64,000 nucleotides of DNA from Oscillibacter sp. (GCA_017937405.1 JAGBDS010000073.1:1-64000); one strand, 5' to 3'; shown: positions 17,342-26,926, counted from the stretch's first letter. The notes: generated by a model not told the origin, from the letters alone. A program made the numbers and translations.

Positions 17342-18445
17342 ATGCACCGGCGTATTCCTGTATTTTTCCTGGTGATCTGGCTTTTGTTCAGTATATATCC
17401 TTGTCAGGCGATGGCGGTTGGAACCTCTGCCGCCGCCGCGATCCTGGTGGATGCGGACAGCGGCCGGGTGCTGTATGAGCAAAACGCGGATGCCCGGATG
17501 CTGATCGCCAGCACCACCAAGATCATGACGGCGCTGGTAGCGATTCAGGAAGGCGATCTATCCGACGTAGTCACAGTCAAACGGGAAGCCACGCTGACGG
17601 AAGGCTCTTCTATGTATCTAAAGGAGGGAGAGCAGCTCACCCTGGAAACGCTGCTCTACGGATTGATGCTCTGCTCCGGCAACGACGCCGCCGTAGCCAT
17701 TGCGGACCATGTTGGCGGCAGTCAGAAGGGCTTCTTGAAGCTGATGAATGAAACGGCCAAGGAGTTGGGCATGGAATCATCATCCTTTGCCAACCCCAAC
17801 GGCCTGGACGCGGAGGACCACTATTCCACCGCCCGGGACATGGCGAAGCTGGCATGCGCCGCCGTGCGGAACGAGACGCTGCTCCGCATCGTCTCCACCC
17901 AGAGCGTCACCATCGGCGGACGCACCATGACGAATCACAATAAGCTGCTGCGGTACGTGGATGGCTGTCTGGGGCTCAAGACCGGATATACCCGTGCCGC
18001 CGGACGGACCTTGGTGAGCTGCGCGGAGCGGAACGGTCAACGGCTGGTGGCGGTAACGCTCCAGGACGGCAACGACTGGGCGGACCATGAGGCGCTGTAT
18101 GACTACGGCTTTTCCACCTATCCCGCTCACCGGGCGGCGATGCTGGGGAAAATGCTGTACCAGGCATCTGTGAAGGATGGGCTGCGTGCATCCGTGCCCC
18201 TGGTAGCAGCAGAGAGCTTTTCTTGGCCGCTGGCGGAGGGAGAGGCTCTGGATATGACCGTGGAATTGGACACGCCTCTGACAGCCCCCATTACAGCGGG
18301 CCGCAGGGCGGGGGAGGCCGTATTTACGTTGAACGGCAGGGAAGTGGGCCGTATCGAATTGCTTTGCGGCGAAGCCGTACCGCCGAAGCTGGATTCCGCT
18401 ATGGCGGTATTGAAACAGGGTCTATTGATTTCCGACGAGGATTGA
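17342..18445 (+). CDS. D-alanyl-D-alanine carboxypeptidase (DacF-like)
   Basis: This 367-residue exported serine peptidase trims the terminal D-Ala of peptidoglycan stem peptides. A signal peptide (about 1-25) is followed by the three penicillin-binding motifs: STTK (SxxK, about residue 57), CSGND (SxN, about 110) and LKTGYTRAAG (KTG, about 213). A C-terminal beta-domain ends without an obvious amphipathic anchor. Placement after ytfJ fits a spore-cortex enzyme, but a vegetative DacA role cannot be excluded. Confidence 0.92.
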   Translation: MHRRIPVFFLVIWLLFSIYPCQAMAVGTSAAAAILVDADSGRVLYEQNADARMLIASTTKIMTALVAIQEGDLSDVVTVKREATLTEGSSMYLKEGEQLTLETLLYGLMLCSGNDAAVAIADHVGGSQKGFLKLMNETAKELGMESSSFANPNGLDAEDHYSTARDMAKLACAAVRNETLLRIVSTQSVTIGGRTMTNHNKLLRYVDGCLGLKTGYTRAAGRTLVSCAERNGQRLVAVTLQDGNDWADHEALYDYGFSTYPAHRAAMLGKMLYQASVKDGLRASVPLVAAESFSWPLAEGEALDMTVELDTPLTAPITAGRRAGEAVFTLNGREVGRIELLCGEAVPPKLDSAMAVLKQGLLISDED

Positions 18446-18448
18446 CAT

Positions 18449-19156
18449 ATGGAAGAACGACTGCAAAAACTGCTCTCCGCTGCCGGGGTCTGCTCCCGCC
18501 GGGCGGCGGAGGGATACATTACAGAGGGCCGGGTAACGGTGAACGGCATTCCTGCGGCCTTGGGCCAAAAGGCCGATCCGGAAAAGGATGACATCCGGCT
18601 GGACGGCAAGGCCATTTCCGGCCCGGAAGCGCCGGTCTATCTGCTGCTGAACAAGCCCCGGGGGTATGTGACCACCCTGTCCGACGAACAAGGGCGAAAA
18701 ACGGTAGCGGATCTGGTGCGTGACTGCGGTACCCGGGTATATCCCGTAGGCCGTCTTGACCTGGACTCCGAGGGCCTGCTGCTGATGGCCAACGACGGAG
18801 CCATGATGCAGCATCTCATTCACCCCAGCGGAGAAATTGATAAAACATACCAGGTCTCCGTCTATGGCCCTGTGTCGGGCTGCGCTGCCCGCCTGGCGTC
18901 GCTGACGGACCTGGAGGGCGAACCTATCCGCCCGGCCCGGGTGGAGGTCCTGCGGCAGACCCGGCAGACGGCGGACCTGTCAATCACTATCCATGAGGGC
19001 AAAAACCGACAGATACGGCGGATGTGCGCGGCCTGCGGTCTGACGGTGAAACGCCTGCGGCGGGTGCGGGAGCACACGCTGGAGCTGGGTGATCTGCCCA
19101 CAGGAAAATGGCGGTATTTGACGCAAGAGGAAGTAAAAGCCTTGCAGGAAGGATAA
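18449..19156 (+). CDS. rluB: RsuA/RluB-family rRNA pseudouridine synthase
   Basis: This 235-residue enzyme converts a specific uridine in rRNA to pseudouridine. An S4 RNA-binding domain (1-60, RLQKLLSAAGVCSRRAAE) precedes the catalytic domain with VGRLDLDSEGLLLMAN, which contains the catalytic Asp, and the C-terminal GKNRQIRRMCAACG. The RluB (23S) versus RsuA (16S) choice is not certain. It starts 4 nt after the Dac stop. Confidence 0.9.
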   Translation: MEERLQKLLSAAGVCSRRAAEGYITEGRVTVNGIPAALGQKADPEKDDIRLDGKAISGPEAPVYLLLNKPRGYVTTLSDEQGRKTVADLVRDCGTRVYPVGRLDLDSEGLLLMANDGAMMQHLIHPSGEIDKTYQVSVYGPVSGCAARLASLTDLEGEPIRPARVEVLRQTRQTADLSITIHEGKNRQIRRMCAACGLTVKRLRRVREHTLELGDLPTGKWRYLTQEEVKALQEG

Positions 19157-19185
19157 ACAGCTCCAGTCAATGGCTGTTTATCCTT
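19150..19185 (+). terminator. Terminator of the scpAB-rluB transcript
   Basis: aaggataaacagc (19150-19162) pairs with gctgtttatcctt (19173-19185). The rluB stop codon is inside the stem. The T run after it is weak. Confidence 0.6.
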
Positions 19186-19298
19186 CACTTTCTTGCAAGT
19201 CACAAAAATAATCCTGCAAAAAGCGTTTCTTTTTCCCGTCAGTTGTGATACAATACCGCAGGAAAATCCAATACCTGACGGGCACGGAGGGAATGACC

Positions 19299-20165
19299 GT
19301 GGCAAAGAGTATTTTACATACGATAGAGAAAAATATGAGCAGTTTTTCCAAGGGGCAGAAACGGATCGCAAGCTACATTCTGGAAAACTACGACAAGGCC
19401 GCCTTTATGACCGCCAGCAAGCTGGGAAAGCTGGTGGGTGTCAGTGAATCCACAGTGGTACGGTTCGCTTCGGAATTGGGCTACGACGGATATCCCAGTA
19501 TGCAGCGGGCCTTACAGGAGATGATCCGCAGCCGCTTGACCTCCACCCAGCGCATTCAGGCAGCGGGGGACCTGTTTGACCACCAGGATCTGCTGGGAGC
19601 TGTCCTGCAATCTGACATTGACAAACTGCGGGAGATCGTTGGTGAAGCAGACCGGGGCGCATTTGGCAACGTAGTGGAGCGCATTATGCAGGCTCGTCAT
19701 ATCTATATTTTGGGTGTCCGGTCCTCCTCGTTCGTGGCGGGGTATCTGAATTTTTATATGCATCTGCTGTGTGAGAATGTGACGCTGGTGCAGTCTAACG
19801 CGGCGGGAGAGATCTTTGAGCAGCTCTTTCGCATCGGGCCGGAGGATGTGATGATCGCCATCAGCTTCCCCCGGTACTCAAAGGTGACGATGAATACGGT
19901 AAAATTCGCCCAGGACCGGGGAGCCAGCATCATTGCCATTACGGATAACGAGCTTTCTCCGGTTTACCAGATGTCTGACGCGGCGCTGCTGGCGCCCTGT
20001 GAGATGATCTCCTTCGTGGACTCCATGGTGGCGCCCCTGTCTCTGATCAACGCCCTGCTGGTGGCTCTGGCCCACCGCATGGGAACGGATGTGTCCACCA
20101 CCTTCGCGGAGCTGGAGGACATTTGGAACGAATACGGTGTATTTGGAAAGATGGATGATGAGTAA
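19299..20165 (+). CDS. MurR/RpiR family transcriptional regulator
   Basis: This 288-residue regulator has an N-terminal HTH (MTASKLGKLVGVSESTVVRF, about 30-50) and a C-terminal SIS sugar-phosphate-binding domain (YILGVRSSSFVAGYL, ISFPRYSKVTMNTVKFA). It should respond to a phosphosugar. GTG 19299 (MAKSILHTIEKN) is preferred because GGAGGG lies 7 nt before it; ATG 19293 is only 1 nt away. No sugar genes are adjacent. It overlaps the next gene by 8 bp. Confidence 0.9.
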   Translation: MAKSILHTIEKNMSSFSKGQKRIASYILENYDKAAFMTASKLGKLVGVSESTVVRFASELGYDGYPSMQRALQEMIRSRLTSTQRIQAAGDLFDHQDLLGAVLQSDIDKLREIVGEADRGAFGNVVERIMQARHIYILGVRSSSFVAGYLNFYMHLLCENVTLVQSNAAGEIFEQLFRIGPEDVMIAISFPRYSKVTMNTVKFAQDRGASIIAITDNELSPVYQMSDAALLAPCEMISFVDSMVAPLSLINALLVALAHRMGTDVSTTFAELEDIWNEYGVFGKMDDE

Positions 20166-21390
20166 AGAGATCGTAGTGGTCGGCGGCGGCGCCGCCGGCA
20201 TGATGTCCGCCATTTCGGCGGCAGAGAAGGGTGCCCGTGTGACTCTGCTGGAGCCCAACGAGCGCCTTGGCAAAAAGCTGAATATCACTGGCAAAGGCCG
20301 GTGCAACGTCACCAACGACGCGGGGCTGGAGGAACTGCTGGCGAATACGCCGAAGAACGGCAAGTTCCTGTACAGCGCATTCTCCCGTTTCGACGGGCGG
20401 GACGCCAAAGCGTTTTTCGAGGGCCTGGGTGTCCCGCTGAAAACGGAGCGGGGAAACCGGGTGTTCCCAGTATCTGACCGGGCCTTTGACATCAGCGGCG
20501 CCCTGGAACGGCGGTTGAAAGCGCTGAAGGTCGTTTTGCGCCGGGACCGGGCGGTGTCCCTGGACATCCAGGACGGCGTGATCCACGGCGTTAGCGGCGA
20601 AAAGGGAACTTACCCCGCGGAAGCCGTTATTCTGGCCACCGGCGGCGTCAGCTATCCCGCCACTGGCTCCACCGGAGAAGGCCACCGCATGGCGGCGGAG
20701 GCCGGACATACGGTGACACCTTTGCAGGGCTCTCTGGTGCCGCTGCGGGATTTTGGCGTGGGCAGACGGATGCAGGGCCTGAGCCTGCGGAATGTGGGCC
20801 TGACGGTATTTGAGAACGACAAAAAAATCTATACGGACTTTGGCGAGCTGCTGTTTACTCATTTCGGTCTCAGCGGGCCGCTGATTTTGTCCGCCTCCGC
20901 CCATATGCGGCGTTTTGAGAAAAAGGCATACCGCATTGAGATCGACTTGAAGCCCGCATTGGACGAGCAGCAGCTCGACAAACGGCTGCTTTCCGATTTT
21001 ACAAAATATGCCAACAGTGACTTCTGCAACGCTTTGGACGACCTGCTGCCCCAGAAACTCATCCCGGTGGTGGTGGAATGGACGGAGATACCGCCCCATC
21101 AGAAGGTCCACGACCTGACAAAGGAGCAGCGGCGGGGGCTTCTCCAGCTGCTGAAGCATTTCCCTGTTGCCATTGCCGGACCTTGCCCGGTGACGGACGC
21201 CATCGTGACCTCCGGCGGCGTCAAGGTAGGAGAGATCGACCCCAAGACTATGGAATCTAAAATCGTAAAGGGATTATACTTTGCAGGCGAACTGATCGAT
21301 GTGGACGCCTATACCGGTGGCTTCAATCTGCAGATCGCCTGGGCCACGGGCCGTGCCGCCGGATTTGCGGCTGCGGAGAACGAAACATGA
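20158..21390 (+). CDS. HI0933/BaiN-family FAD-dependent oxidoreductase
   Basis: This is a 410-residue flavoprotein. The N-terminal Rossmann motif VVVGGGAAGMMSA binds FAD, followed by GKKLNITGKGRCNVTND, the family signature, and the C-terminal GLYFAGELIDVDAYTGGFNL. Family members include YhiN and the bile-acid reductase BaiN; the substrate here is unknown. The start overlaps the regulator stop, so the two are coupled. Confidence 0.9.
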   Translation: MSKEIVVVGGGAAGMMSAISAAEKGARVTLLEPNERLGKKLNITGKGRCNVTNDAGLEELLANTPKNGKFLYSAFSRFDGRDAKAFFEGLGVPLKTERGNRVFPVSDRAFDISGALERRLKALKVVLRRDRAVSLDIQDGVIHGVSGEKGTYPAEAVILATGGVSYPATGSTGEGHRMAAEAGHTVTPLQGSLVPLRDFGVGRRMQGLSLRNVGLTVFENDKKIYTDFGELLFTHFGLSGPLILSASAHMRRFEKKAYRIEIDLKPALDEQQLDKRLLSDFTKYANSDFCNALDDLLPQKLIPVVVEWTEIPPHQKVHDLTKEQRRGLLQLLKHFPVAIAGPCPVTDAIVTSGGVKVGEIDPKTMESKIVKGLYFAGELIDVDAYTGGFNLQIAWATGRAAGFAAAENET

Positions 21391-21404
21391 CAGGAGAGAA
21401 TACC

Positions 21405-22082
21405 ATGCAGACCATCAGCATTGCCATTGACGGCCCCTCCGGCGCCGGGAAGAGCACCCTGGCCCGCAGTATTGCCGCCAAGTTGGGCTATTTATATGTG
21501 GATACCGGCGCCATCTACCGCACCATCGGCTATCACGCTTTTTACTCCGGCATCGACCCAAAGGATGAAGCAGCGGTGTCCGCAGCCCTGCCGGAGCTCC
21601 ATGTGGAACTGATCTATGGGGAGGATGGCTTACAGCATATGTTCCTGAACGGACAGGATGTGACGAAGGAAATTCGTCTGCCGGAGGTATCCATGTATGC
21701 CTCCGCCGTGTCCGCCCATCCGGCGGTGCGGTCGTACCTGCTGGAAATGCAGCGGGGGCTGGCCCGTACCCACAATGTCATTATGGATGGACGGGATATT
21801 GGCACCGTGGTCCTGCCGGACGCCCAGGTCAAGGTGTTCCTGACAGCCTCGCCCGAGGCTCGTGCCCAGCGGCGGATGTTGGAGCTGGAACAGCGGGGAA
21901 CGCCCCAGCCCTTTGAGCAGATTTTAAAGGACATCCAGGAACGGGACTGGAACGACTCCCACAGGGCCACAGCGCCCCTGCGCCAGGCAGAGGACGCCGT
22001 TCTGCTGGACACCACGGAGCTTACCTTCCAAGAGAGCGAAGCGGCCCTGCTGGACATCATTCGGAAAAGGACGGAAGCATGA
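21405..22082 (+). CDS. cmk: Cytidylate kinase
   Basis: This 225-residue kinase phosphorylates CMP and dCMP. The P-loop is GPSGAGKST (about 10-18), with YVDTGAIYRTIGY and the DGRDIGTVVLPDA motif typical of Cmk. The start at 21405 has CAGGAGAG upstream. The cmk-plsC-ispH-S1 order is conserved in clostridia. Confidence 0.95.
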   Translation: MQTISIAIDGPSGAGKSTLARSIAAKLGYLYVDTGAIYRTIGYHAFYSGIDPKDEAAVSAALPELHVELIYGEDGLQHMFLNGQDVTKEIRLPEVSMYASAVSAHPAVRSYLLEMQRGLARTHNVIMDGRDIGTVVLPDAQVKVFLTASPEARAQRRMLELEQRGTPQPFEQILKDIQERDWNDSHRATAPLRQAEDAVLLDTTELTFQESEAALLDIIRKRTEA

Positions 22083-22714
22083 AACCGACAAATGGATTTT
22101 TTGTTTTTGTATATTATGTGCTGGGATTTATTATGAGGATCATCCATCCCACCACGGTAGAGGGCCTGGAGAAACTACCGAAAAGCGGCGTCCTGCTGTG
22201 CCCCAACCACTCCAGCAACTGGGACCCGGTGCTTCTGGGTCTCAGACTGCCGGTCAACTACCGGCTCCACGCCATGGCGAAAGAGGAACTGTTCAAAAAC
22301 CCAATTCTGGGCTGGATCATCCGAAAGCTGGGGGCGTTCCCCGTCACCCGGGGCAACAACGACATCCAGGCGGTCAAGACCGCCATTCAGGTCCTGAAGT
22401 CCGGCGATAACCTGCTGATTTTCCCGGAGGGAACGGTGGTCCGCAACGGCATCGGCTATACCGACGGCCTTCCGGCCCACGCCAAGAGCGGCGTCGCCAT
22501 GATCGGCGTCCGCACAGGGGCAAAGCTGGTCCCGGTATTCATGGACGGTGAGAAGAAGCTGTTCCATCGGACCCGTATCATCTTCGGTGACCCCTATGAG
22601 CCGGTCTATACCGGCCGTCATGGTACATCTGAGGAAATGCAGAAGATAGCGGATGACATTCTGGCCCAGGCCTATGCGCTGGGCGGCCAAGCCGTTGGAG
22701 GGACGCCGCTGTGA
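22079..22714 (+). CDS. plsC: 1-acyl-sn-glycerol-3-phosphate acyltransferase
   Basis: This 211-residue membrane-associated enzyme makes phosphatidic acid. The acyltransferase motifs are NHSSNWD (NHxxxxD, about residue 43) and FPEGTVVRNG (about 118). One N-terminal membrane segment (FFVFVYYVLGFIM) is present. It overlaps cmk and the next gene by 4 bp each, so translation is coupled throughout. Confidence 0.92.
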   Translation: MKPTNGFFVFVYYVLGFIMRIIHPTTVEGLEKLPKSGVLLCPNHSSNWDPVLLGLRLPVNYRLHAMAKEELFKNPILGWIIRKLGAFPVTRGNNDIQAVKTAIQVLKSGDNLLIFPEGTVVRNGIGYTDGLPAHAKSGVAMIGVRTGAKLVPVFMDGEKKLFHRTRIIFGDPYEPVYTGRHGTSEEMQKIADDILAQAYALGGQAVGGTPL

Positions 22715-24675
22715 GTGGAAAGATCATGCTGGCGGAAAGCGCCGGCTTTTGCTACGGCGTCCAGCGGGCGGTAGACCTTGCGGAAAAGACAGCCGCCGAA
22801 CAAGGGAACTGCTGGATGCTGGGGGACCTCATCCACAATACCCATGTGGTGGAGGACCTGGCTGCCCGGGGTATCCGCAAAACATCGGATGCTGATTCTC
22901 TGGGGCATAGAGACACTGTCATCATCCGTTCTCATGGAGAGCTGAAAAACGTTCTGGATGGCCTGGAGCAGCGGGGCGTTCAGTACGTCAATGCCACCTG
23001 TCCCAATGTGGTCCGCATCCAGCGGCTGGTAGCCCAGGCAGAGCAGGAGGGACGCCAGCCGGTCATCATCGGCGAACCCCACCACCCGGAGGTGATGGGA
23101 GTCGCCAGCTGGTGCGCCAAGCCGCTGGTGTTTGACGGTCCGGAAGCAGTAAAAATCTGGTTGTCGAAAGCGCCTGAAAACCGGGAAATCCCTCTGACTG
23201 TAGTGGCTCAGACCACCTGTATTCGTGAACTTTTTGAAACTTCTTGGAAAATCCTAAAAAAAGAGTGTACAAACGTAAAAATTTTTGATACAATATGCAA
23301 TGCTACGCATAAGCGGCAAACGGAAGCGGCGCAAATCGCCGGCCAAGTGGACGTGATGGTCGTGGTAGGAGACCGGAAGAGTGCCAATACAAAGCACCTG
23401 ACGGAGATCTGCATGAAGGAATGCCCCCGCGTGCTCCAGGTGGAGAGTGCGGACGAGCTGCCCCATGGGATCTTTGCCGGATGCTCTGCGGCGGGACTGA
23501 CTGCCGGTGCCTCCACACCTGCGGGCATTATTAAGGAGGTATATGCAAGAATGAGCGAAGAAATCAAAGCGGCCGAGGGCAAAGAGGAGTCCTTCGAGGA
23601 ATTACTGAATCAGTCTTTCAAAACTTTAAATACAGGAGAGAAGGTAACCGGTATCGTCACGGCCATTACCCCGACTGAGGTGCAGGTGGACGTGGGGGCC
23701 AAGCAGGCCGCTTACATCAAGCTGAGCGAGCTGAGCGACGACCCCAGTGCTAAGCCCGAAGACATCGTCAAGATCGGCGATGAGATCGAGACCTACATTG
23801 TCCGCGTTAACGACGTGGAAGGCTACGCCGAGCTGTCCAAGAAGCGCCTGGACGCTGTCAAGGTCTGGGAGAACATTGAGACCGCGGTGGAAGAGAAGAC
23901 CGTCATGGAAGGCACCGTCACCGAGGAGAACAAGGGCGGCATCGTGGTGTCCGTCAAGGGTGTCCGCGTGTTCGTGCCCGCTTCCCAGAGCGGCCAGCCC
24001 CGTGGTGCGGACCTGTCTGCCATGAAGGGCCAGAAGGTCCAGTTGCGCATTACCGAGGTCAACCGTGCCCGCCGGCGCGTGGTGGGTTCCATCCGCTCTG
24101 TCTCTGACGAGGCCCGCAAGGCCGCCCAGGAGGCCGTATGGGGCTCCATCGAGGTTGGCAAGCACTACACCGGCACCGTGAAGTCTATGACCAGCTACGG
24201 CGTGTTCGTGGACATCGGCGGTGTGGACGGCATGGTACATATCTCTGAGCTGTCCTGGAGCCGCATCAAGACCCCCTCTGAGGTCTGCAAGGTGGGCGAC
24301 ACCATGGATGTGTACGTCATCTCCTTCGACGCTGAGAAGCACAAGATCTCTCTGGGCGTCAAGGATCACAGCGTCGATCCCTGGACTGTGTTCATGAACA
24401 AGTACAGCGTGGGCGATGTGGCCTCTGTCCGTATCGTGAAGCTGATGACCTTCGGTGCCTTTGCCGAGGTCGTGCCCGGCGTGGACGGCCTGATCCACAT
24501 TTCCCAGATTGCCGACCGCCGCATCGAGAAGCCCGAAGATGTCCTGTCCGAGGGCCAGATCGTGGACGCCAAGATCACTGCTGTCGATGAGGAGAAGAAG
24601 AAGATCTCCCTGTCTATCCGTGCTCTGCTGGCTCCCGTTGTGGAGGAAGCAGAGGAGGCTCCCGTCGAGGAGTAA
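22711..24675 (+). CDS. ispH-rpsA: Fused HMBPP reductase (IspH) and ribosomal protein S1
   Basis: This 654-residue fusion joins two unrelated functions, as known in many clostridia. Residues 1-278 are IspH, the last MEP-pathway enzyme, with the iron-sulfur cysteines C14 (AGFCYGV), C97 (ATCPNV) and C196 (DTICNATH). From about 281 there are four S1 RNA-binding repeats beginning at GEKVTGIVTAI, VMEGTVTEENKGG, GKHYTGTVKSMTSYGVFVDI and GDVASVRIVKLMTFGAFAEV. The start is GTG. An internal SD-ATG at 23533-23553 could give S1 alone. A strong terminator follows. Confidence 0.95.
   Translation: MSGKIMLAESAGFCYGVQRAVDLAEKTAAEQGNCWMLGDLIHNTHVVEDLAARGIRKTSDADSLGHRDTVIIRSHGELKNVLDGLEQRGVQYVNATCPNVVRIQRLVAQAEQEGRQPVIIGEPHHPEVMGVASWCAKPLVFDGPEAVKIWLSKAPENREIPLTVVAQTTCIRELFETSWKILKKECTNVKIFDTICNATHKRQTEAAQIAGQVDVMVVVGDRKSANTKHLTEICMKECPRVLQVESADELPHGIFAGCSAAGLTAGASTPAGIIKEVYARMSEEIKAAEGKEESFEELLNQSFKTLNTGEKVTGIVTAITPTEVQVDVGAKQAAYIKLSELSDDPSAKPEDIVKIGDEIETYIVRVNDVEGYAELSKKRLDAVKVWENIETAVEEKTVMEGTVTEENKGGIVVSVKGVRVFVPASQSGQPRGADLSAMKGQKVQLRITEVNRARRRVVGSIRSVSDEARKAAQEAVWGSIEVGKHYTGTVKSMTSYGVFVDIGGVDGMVHISELSWSRIKTPSEVCKVGDTMDVYVISFDAEKHKISLGVKDHSVDPWTVFMNKYSVGDVASVRIVKLMTFGAFAEVVPGVDGLIHISQIADRRIEKPEDVLSEGQIVDAKITAVDEEKKKISLSIRALLAPVVEEAEEAPVEE
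23266..23294 (+). promoter_or_regulatory. Possible internal promoter within the ispH part
   Basis: TGTACA (23266-23271), a 17 bp spacer and TACAAT (23289-23294) sit in an unusually AT-rich stretch (about 23225-23300) of an otherwise GC-rich gene. It would serve the S1 half. Coding constraint (IFDTICNATH) could also explain part of the sequence. Confidence 0.35.
23533..23553 (+). promoter_or_regulatory. Internal ribosome binding site and in-frame ATG at the IspH/S1 junction
   Basis: AAGGAGG (23533-23539) lies 11 nt before an in-frame ATG at 23551 (residue 281, MSEEIKAAEG), exactly at the domain boundary. Translation from here would give a 374-residue free S1 protein. Confidence 0.5.
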
Positions 24676-24685
24676 TTTTATCTGC

Positions 24686-24719
24686 AAAGAGGCAGACCGA
24701 ATGGGTCTGCCTCTTTTTT
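24686..24719 (+). terminator. Terminator of the cmk-plsC-ispH-S1 operon
   Basis: aaagaggcagacc (24686-24698) pairs with ggtctgcctcttt (24704-24716), continuing into a T run. Confidence 0.88.
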
Positions 24720-24750
24720 TGAAAATCTTGTGATTTTTTTCACGTTTTCG

Positions 24751-24779
24751 TTGCATTGTGCATTCCAATCTGTTATAAT
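24751..24779 (+). promoter_or_regulatory. Sigma-A type promoter of the CoA-transferase gene
   Basis: TTGCAT (24751-24756), a 17 bp spacer and TATAAT (24774-24779). The ATG follows at 24852 after AGGAGGAA. Confidence 0.78.
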
Positions 24780-24851
24780 CTTGACAATATGTTGGATAGA
24801 TACGAGAAACCAGCTATCATAAACTGAAAATAACAGGCAGGAGGAAGAAAC

Positions 24852-26198
24852 ATGAGCTATCAGGATGAATACAAGCAGAAGTTAAAGACCGCGGATGAAG
24901 CGGTACAGGTGGTCAAATCCGGCGACTGGCTGGATTACGGCTGGAGCATCTGCACCGCTAACGCACTGGATAAGGCACTGGCGAAGCGCATGGAGGGCCT
25001 GACGGACGTCAATATCCGCGGCGGCATCCTGACCCGCCGTCCCGCTATTTTTGATGTTCCCAATGCCGCCGACCTCTTCACCTGGAACTCCTGGCATATG
25101 TCCGGCATCGAACGGAAGGCTATCAAGGAGGGCTTCTCCTATTATATCCCCCTGCGCTATTCCGAGCTGCCCGGCTATTACCGCAACTGCATCAAGACCC
25201 TGGATGTGGCTATGTTCCAGGTCGCTCCCATGGATGAGCACGGCTACTTCAACTTCGGCCCCGGCGGCTCTCACCTGAAGGCTGTCTGTGACTGCGCTAA
25301 GACCGTTATCGTCGAGGTCAACAAGAATATGCCCGTCTGTCTGGGCGGCTTTGAGAACTGCGTCCACATCAGCGAGGTGAGCATGATCGTGGAGGGCGAA
25401 AATCCGCCCATGGAGACTCTGGGCGGCTCTGGTGAGCCCTCCGAGGTGGATATGGCCATCGCCAATCTTGTGGTGCCCGAGATCCCAGACGGCGCCTGCC
25501 TGCAGCTGGGCATCGGCTCTGTGCCCAACACCATCGGCAAGATGATCGCCAAGAGCGACCTGAAGGACCTGGGCGTGCACACTGAGATGTACGTAGACGC
25601 TTTCGTGGATATGGCCGAGGCTGGCAAGCTGACCGGTGCCTGCAAGCCTTTCGACAAGGGCCGCCAGGTCTATGCTTTCGCTGCCGGCTCTCAGAAGCTG
25701 TACGACTATATCAACAACAACCCCGCCTGCATGGCGGCTCCTGTCAGCTATGTCAACGACATCGCCCGGGTATCCCAAATCGACAACTTCATCTCCATCA
25801 ACGGTGCGGTGGACATTGACCTCTACGGCCAGGTATCCTCTGAGTCCTCCGGCATCAATCACATCTCCGGTGCCGGCGGCCAGCAGGACTTCGTTATGGG
25901 TGCCTACTTGGCCAAGGGCGGCAAGAGCTTCATCTGCTGCTCCTCCACTGTGATGGACAAGAAGACCGGCAAGCTCCAGTCCCGTATCCGCCCCACGCTG
26001 ATCGAAGGCTCCGTGGCTACCTGCACCCGCACCAACCTGCACTGGCTGGTGACGGAGTACGGCAAGTTCAACGCCAAGGGCAAGTCCACCTGGGAGCGTG
26101 CCGAGGGCCTCATCAACATCGCCCATCCTCAGTTCCGGGATGAGCTCATTGCGGAAGCGGAGAAGATGCACATCTGGCGCCGTTCCAACAAGAAGTAA
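24852..26198 (+). CDS. but: Butyryl-CoA:acetate CoA-transferase
   Basis: This 448-residue class I CoA-transferase belongs to the acetyl-CoA hydrolase/transferase family. In gut butyrate producers it moves CoA from butyryl-CoA to acetate, the last step of butyrate formation. The catalytic glutamate is probably in [15 protein letters not shown] (about 325), followed by the oxyanion/CoA glycine motif [10 protein letters not shown]. 4-Hydroxybutyrate CoA-transferase is the closest alternative; no 4-hydroxybutyrate genes are nearby. It is strongly expressed by appearance: its own consensus promoter, strong RBS, optimised codons and own terminator. Confidence 0.87.
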   Translation: MSYQDEYKQKLKTADEAVQVVKSGDWLDYGWSICTANALDKALAKRMEGLTDVNIRGGILTRRPAIFDVPNAADLFTWNSWHMSGIERKAIKEGFSYYIPLRYSELPGYYRNCIKTLDVAMFQVAPMDEHGYFNFGPGGSHLKAVCDCAKTVIVEVNKNMPVCLGGFENCVHISEVSMIVEGENPPMETLGGSGEPSEVDMAIANLVVPEIPDGACLQLGIGSVPNTIGKMIAKSDLKDLGVHTEMYVDAFVDMAEAGKLTGACKPFDKGRQVYAFAAGSQKLYDYINNNPACMAAPVSYVNDIARVSQIDNFISINGAVDIDLYGQVSSESSGINHISGAGGQQDFVMGAYLAKGGKSFICCSSTVMDKKTGKLQSRIRPTLIEGSVATCTRTNLHWLVTEYGKFNAKGKSTWERAEGLINIAHPQFRDELIAEAEKMHIWRRSNKK

Positions 26199-26218
26199 AT
26201 ATCTGTGATACGCAACAG

Positions 26219-26253
26219 TCGGCGGGGATTCTTCGGAATACCCGCCGATTTTT
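26219..26253 (+). terminator. Terminator of but
   Basis: tcggcggg (26219-26226) pairs with cccgccga (26241-26248). The inner attc/gaat pairs close a stable ttcg tetraloop, and Ts follow. Confidence 0.85.
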
Positions 26254-26285
26254 GCGAAAAACGTTTCATAATTTTATAAAAACGC

Positions 26286-26314
26286 TTGTAAATCCAAAAA
26301 AATGTCGGTATAAT
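26286..26314 (+). promoter_or_regulatory. Sigma-A type promoter of carD-ispDF
   Basis: TTGTAA (26286-26291), a 17 bp spacer and TATAAT (26309-26314). The leader to the carD ATG is about 90 nt. Confidence 0.75.
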
Positions 26315-26410
26315 ATAATTCAAATGGATCATACCTTGCAGCAAAACGGCCCAGACGGATACCAAGCTCAGGCGAACGAGGAAGTACAGAGAAAGGATTA
26401 GGGACTTGCC

Positions 26411-26902
26411 ATGTTCAGCATTGGGGATCTGGTCGTGCATCCTATGCACGGCGCCGGCGTGATCGATGACATTGTCCGGGAGCGGGTAGCGGGTACAACA
26501 AAGGAATATTATGTGTTCAAGATGCCCATGGGCGGGCTGATCCTGAAGATCCCGACAGAGAACAGTCAGGTGATCGGCATCCGCAAAGTGATCTCCAAAG
26601 CAGAAGCGGATGAACTTCTGAACGAGATCCCGTCTATATTGGTGGAACATAATGCAAACTGGAACAAACGTTACCAGGAGAATTTACTGCGCCTGAAAAG
26701 CGGTGATCTCCGGGAGGTAGCGCAGGTCATCAAAGGCCTGATGCACCGGGATACACTCCGCGGCTTGTCCACTGGGGAACGGAAAATGCTGCACAGTGCC
26801 AAACAGATCATGATATCCGAGCTGGTGCTGGTACTGGACTCCGATTATAAGTCCGTGGAAGGGCGGCTGGACCGTGCCATGTCACAGAAGGCCCCAAATT
26901 GA
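26411..26902 (+). CDS. carD: CarD family transcriptional regulator
   Basis: This 163-residue protein binds the RNA polymerase beta subunit through its N-terminal RID/Tudor-like domain (FSIGDLVVHPMHGAGVIDDI, about 2-21) and DNA through a helical C-terminal domain. It is expected to stabilise open promoter complexes. It begins an operon with ispD and ispF, an order seen in many Firmicutes. The SD is weak (AAGGATTAGGG about 10 nt before the ATG). Confidence 0.9.
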   Translation: MFSIGDLVVHPMHGAGVIDDIVRERVAGTTKEYYVFKMPMGGLILKIPTENSQVIGIRKVISKAEADELLNEIPSILVEHNANWNKRYQENLLRLKSGDLREVAQVIKGLMHRDTLRGLSTGERKMLHSAKQIMISELVLVLDSDYKSVEGRLDRAMSQKAPN

Positions 26903-26926
26903 CGAAACTCTGAGAGGAATTGGACG

